Origin: Mycolicibacterium llatzerense
Lineage (GTDB): Bacteria; Actinomycetota; Actinomycetes; Mycobacteriales; Mycobacteriaceae
DNA: 64,000 bases
Assembly (NCBI RefSeq): GCF_000878195.1
Contig: NZ_JXST01000009.1
Location: 87,784-151,783 of the forward strand
Direction: 5' to 3'
Part shown: positions 62,507 through 64,000 of the stretch, piece after piece
How positions within the stretch are numbered: the stretch's first letter is position 1
Layout of the letters: every line of letters begins with the position of its first letter
Notes under the pieces: generated by a model
The model's database searches: none
Told to the model about the DNA's origin: nothing
Seen by the model: only the letters and a program-made list of their open reading frames with translations
Position numbers and translations under genes: made by a program

Positions 62507-63778
62507 GTGGTGGCTGCCTATGAACCGATCGATCCTCGTGTCCGTCTGGCGATTGCGCAGTGGCCGGATGATGCGCCGCGTGGGGCAGTCTCGACGTTCT
62601 GCGCCGAGCACGGTATTTCCCGTAAGTCCTTCTACGAGTTACGCAGACGGACCAAGACTGACGGGCCGGCCGCAGTGCTCGAACCCCGGACCCGGCGACC
62701 GACATCGAGCCCGTCGACGCTGACCGAGGAAGTCAAGGATCAGGCGGTAGCCGTGCGCAAGGCCTTGGAGGCCTCCGGTTTGGATCACGGGCCGATCAGT
62801 GTGCACGAGAAGATGCGCGCGATGGGCCTGCCACAGGTCCCGTCCACGGCGTCACTGGCCCGCATCTTCCGCGAAGCCGGCGTGGCCCGCCGGGAGCCGA
62901 GGAAGAAACCCCGCTCGGCGTGGCGACGGTTCGTCTACCCGGCTCCGAACGCATGCTGGCAACTCGATGCCACCGAGTACGTGCTGGTCGGCGGGCGAAA
63001 GTGTGTGATCTTCCAGCTCATCGATGATCACTCCCGCTATGCGGTCGCCTCCCACGTGGCCGGCAGTGAAACTGCGGAGGCTGCGATCGCCGTGTTTGAC
63101 AAGGCCGTCGCCGCCCACGGCGTGCCCCAACGACTGCTCTCGGACAACGGACTGGCGCTGAACCCGTCGCGCCGGGGATTGGTCGGCAAACTCGTCAATC
63201 ATGTTGGGGCCCTGGGCGTGGAGGCGATCACCGGCAAGCCTTACAAGCCGACCACCCAGGGCAAGAATGAACGGTTCCATCAGACCTTGTTCCGCTACCT
63301 GGACAAGCAGCCCCTTGCGGAGTCCCTCGAGGAACTGCAGGCCCAGGTCGATGCGTTCGACCACATCTACAACACCGAACGGCCCCACCAAGGTCTTCCT
63401 GGGCGCGTCACCCCGCTGGCCGCGTGGGAAGCGACCCCCAAAGCCGAAGCCCCTCGCCCCAAGCCCGACCCGCCCCTTCTCATCGAGGCCGCAGTCAAAC
63501 AACTCCAGCCCGCACCAGAGCTGCCAGCCGGGGCCCACGTCAGGAGGCTGTCTACCGCCGGCACCTTCATGCTCGCCGGGGTCATCTACAAAGTCGGTGG
63601 CCAACACGGCCTCCAAGAGGTATTGGTCGCCACCGACGTCGACAAGATCATCGTGGCTGACCTCGACGGCGAGATCCTCATCGAGCACACCCAGCCCGCA
63701 CCTGGAGTGACCTACGTCGGCAACGGAAAACCCCGCGGCTCACACCCCAAACCAGACGAACTGTCACCAATGTCCTGA
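62507..63778 (+). CDS. IS481-family transposase
   Basis: 423 residues from GTG 62507. N-terminal helix-turn-helix (A-V-S-T-F-C-A-E-H-G-I-S-R-K-S-F-Y), then an RNase H-like DDE core: first Asp in W-Q-L-D-A-T-E-Y, second in L-L-S-D-N-G-L-A, and Glu in G-K-N-E-R-F-H-Q-T-L-F. The C-terminal tail with G-x-x-Y-K-V-G is typical of this IS481 subgroup. The final codons overlap the innermost 18-base repeat of the right end. Confidence 0.95.
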   Translation: MVAAYEPIDPRVRLAIAQWPDDAPRGAVSTFCAEHGISRKSFYELRRRTKTDGPAAVLEPRTRRPTSSPSTLTEEVKDQAVAVRKALEASGLDHGPISVHEKMRAMGLPQVPSTASLARIFREAGVARREPRKKPRSAWRRFVYPAPNACWQLDATEYVLVGGRKCVIFQLIDDHSRYAVASHVAGSETAEAAIAVFDKAVAAHGVPQRLLSDNGLALNPSRRGLVGKLVNHVGALGVEAITGKPYKPTTQGKNERFHQTLFRYLDKQPLAESLEELQAQVDAFDHIYNTERPHQGLPGRVTPLAAWEATPKAEAPRPKPDPPLLIEAAVKQLQPAPELPAGAHVRRLSTAGTFMLAGVIYKVGGQHGLQEVLVATDVDKIIVADLDGEILIEHTQPAPGVTYVGNGKPRGSHPKPDELSPMS

Positions 63779-63784
63779 CACACC

Positions 63785-63838
63785 AACTGTCACCAATGTC
63801 CTGATGCAGAACTGTCACCGATGTCCTGATACATCACA
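63785..63838 (-). repeat. IS terminal inverted repeat, right
   Basis: Mirror of 62413-62466; a further 18-base unit lies just inside it, overlapping the end of the transposase gene, so the right end carries three units against two at the left. Confidence 0.85.
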
Positions 63839-63853
63839 ATCTTCGAGCAGTGA
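63839..63853. repeat. Target-site duplication, right copy
   Basis: ATCTTCGAGCAGTGA, identical to 62398-62412. Confidence 0.85.
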
Positions 63854-63907
63854 GAACCTTGCGTATCGAACATATGTACTGCTTATCTGCTTAAGTGGAC
63901 CCGGTGG

Positions 63908-64000
63908 CTAGAATTCGCCAAAGGTGTTGCTAGGCAACAACTCTTGATCGATCTCCGGTAGGCGTTCAATGTCATGCAGTGGGGCGTCGGTTCCACCGAT
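63908..64000 (-). CDS. C-terminal end of a gene cut by the window edge
   Basis: Minus-strand frame open from the window edge to TAG (63910-63908), giving 30 residues: P-L-H-D-I-E-R-L-P-E-I-D-Q-E-L-L-P, ending N-T-F-G-E-F. The composition looks like a real C-terminus. Too short for a family call. Confidence 0.45.
   Translation of the reverse strand: MGGTDAPLHDIERLPEIDQELLPSNTFGEF

Larger units (their letters stand above)
62413..63838 (+). mobile_element. IS481-family insertion sequence, complete
   Basis: 1426 bases, bounded by a 15-base direct repeat and by 54-base terminal inverted repeats (62413-62466 and 63785-63838) that differ at two positions. A single transposase gene of 423 codons fills the middle. 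Inside the ends, CTGTCACCAATGTCCTGA-type 18-mers recur: two at the left, three at the right, likely transposase-binding sites. Intact ends, duplication and ORF mean it may still be mobile. Confidence 0.9.

Overview
The window is high-GC actinobacterial DNA that looks like a fast-growing mycobacterium (Mycolicibacterium type). It contains the end of an mce operon with Mce-associated proteins, an MspA-type porin, an EspR-like regulator, a CRP-type regulator close in length to mycobacterial CRP, a FadE5-like acyl-CoA dehydrogenase, a cutinase, an EthA-like monooxygenase, frequent GTG starts and many 4-base start/stop overlaps. No rRNA, tRNA or CRISPR array was seen.

Layout. 1-3.6 kb: mce operon tail (MceF C-terminus, two Mce-associated membrane proteins, a secreted RsiV/DUF3298-like protein) and an EmbR-like FHA regulator. 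4.0-11.3 kb: a probable M20 peptidase remnant, a LysR regulator, and a divergent operon of a PHP-type phosphoesterase, a complete SsuABC-like importer and a calcineurin-like phosphoesterase. 11.3-22.8 kb: gap, a ROK regulator, an amino-acid permease with a universal-stress-like tail plus a stress protein, a PucR regulator, a cutinase, TetR/DoxX, TauE and an isochorismatase. 22.9-43.7 kb: lipid and alcohol catabolism: aldehyde dehydrogenase, FadE5-like enzyme, S15 hydrolase, two MDR dehydrogenases, alpha/beta hydrolase, Baeyer-Villiger monooxygenase, a fused CoA-transferase, a pair of acyl-CoA dehydrogenases, a thiolase-like protein and an APH-type kinase, with LysR and TetR regulators.

43.7-57.4 kb is an accessory island. 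On the minus strand a tightly overlapping operon encodes an MspA-family porin, a secreted Cys-rich protein, a membrane-anchored metzincin protease carrying a polymorphic-toxin tip, and a probable immunity protein, followed by two lipoproteins. A CRP-like regulator diverges from it. Further on are an orphan Imm51-type immunity gene, a frameshifted SdpI-like gene, an EspR paralogue, unknown membrane proteins, tandem paralogues, and two copies of a roughly 54-residue protein family, one with a nonsense codon. This is the best candidate for an undescribed system: a porin-linked, self-processing toxin exporter, conceptually like CpnT.

57.4-62.2 kb holds a MocR-type regulator and three near-identical promoter/operator modules. 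Each has two A-x-T-G-G-x-x-C-C half-sites exactly 24 bp apart just upstream of a -35/-10 pair with a 17-bp spacer; two of them drive leaderless genes with identical geometry. This predicts a small local MocR regulon (DUF4345-like membrane protein, AhpD-like protein, DUF2867 and SRPBCC proteins, perhaps a nitroreductase). The window ends with an intact IS481-family insertion (62413-63838) bounded by a 15-bp target duplication, and a truncated minus-strand gene.
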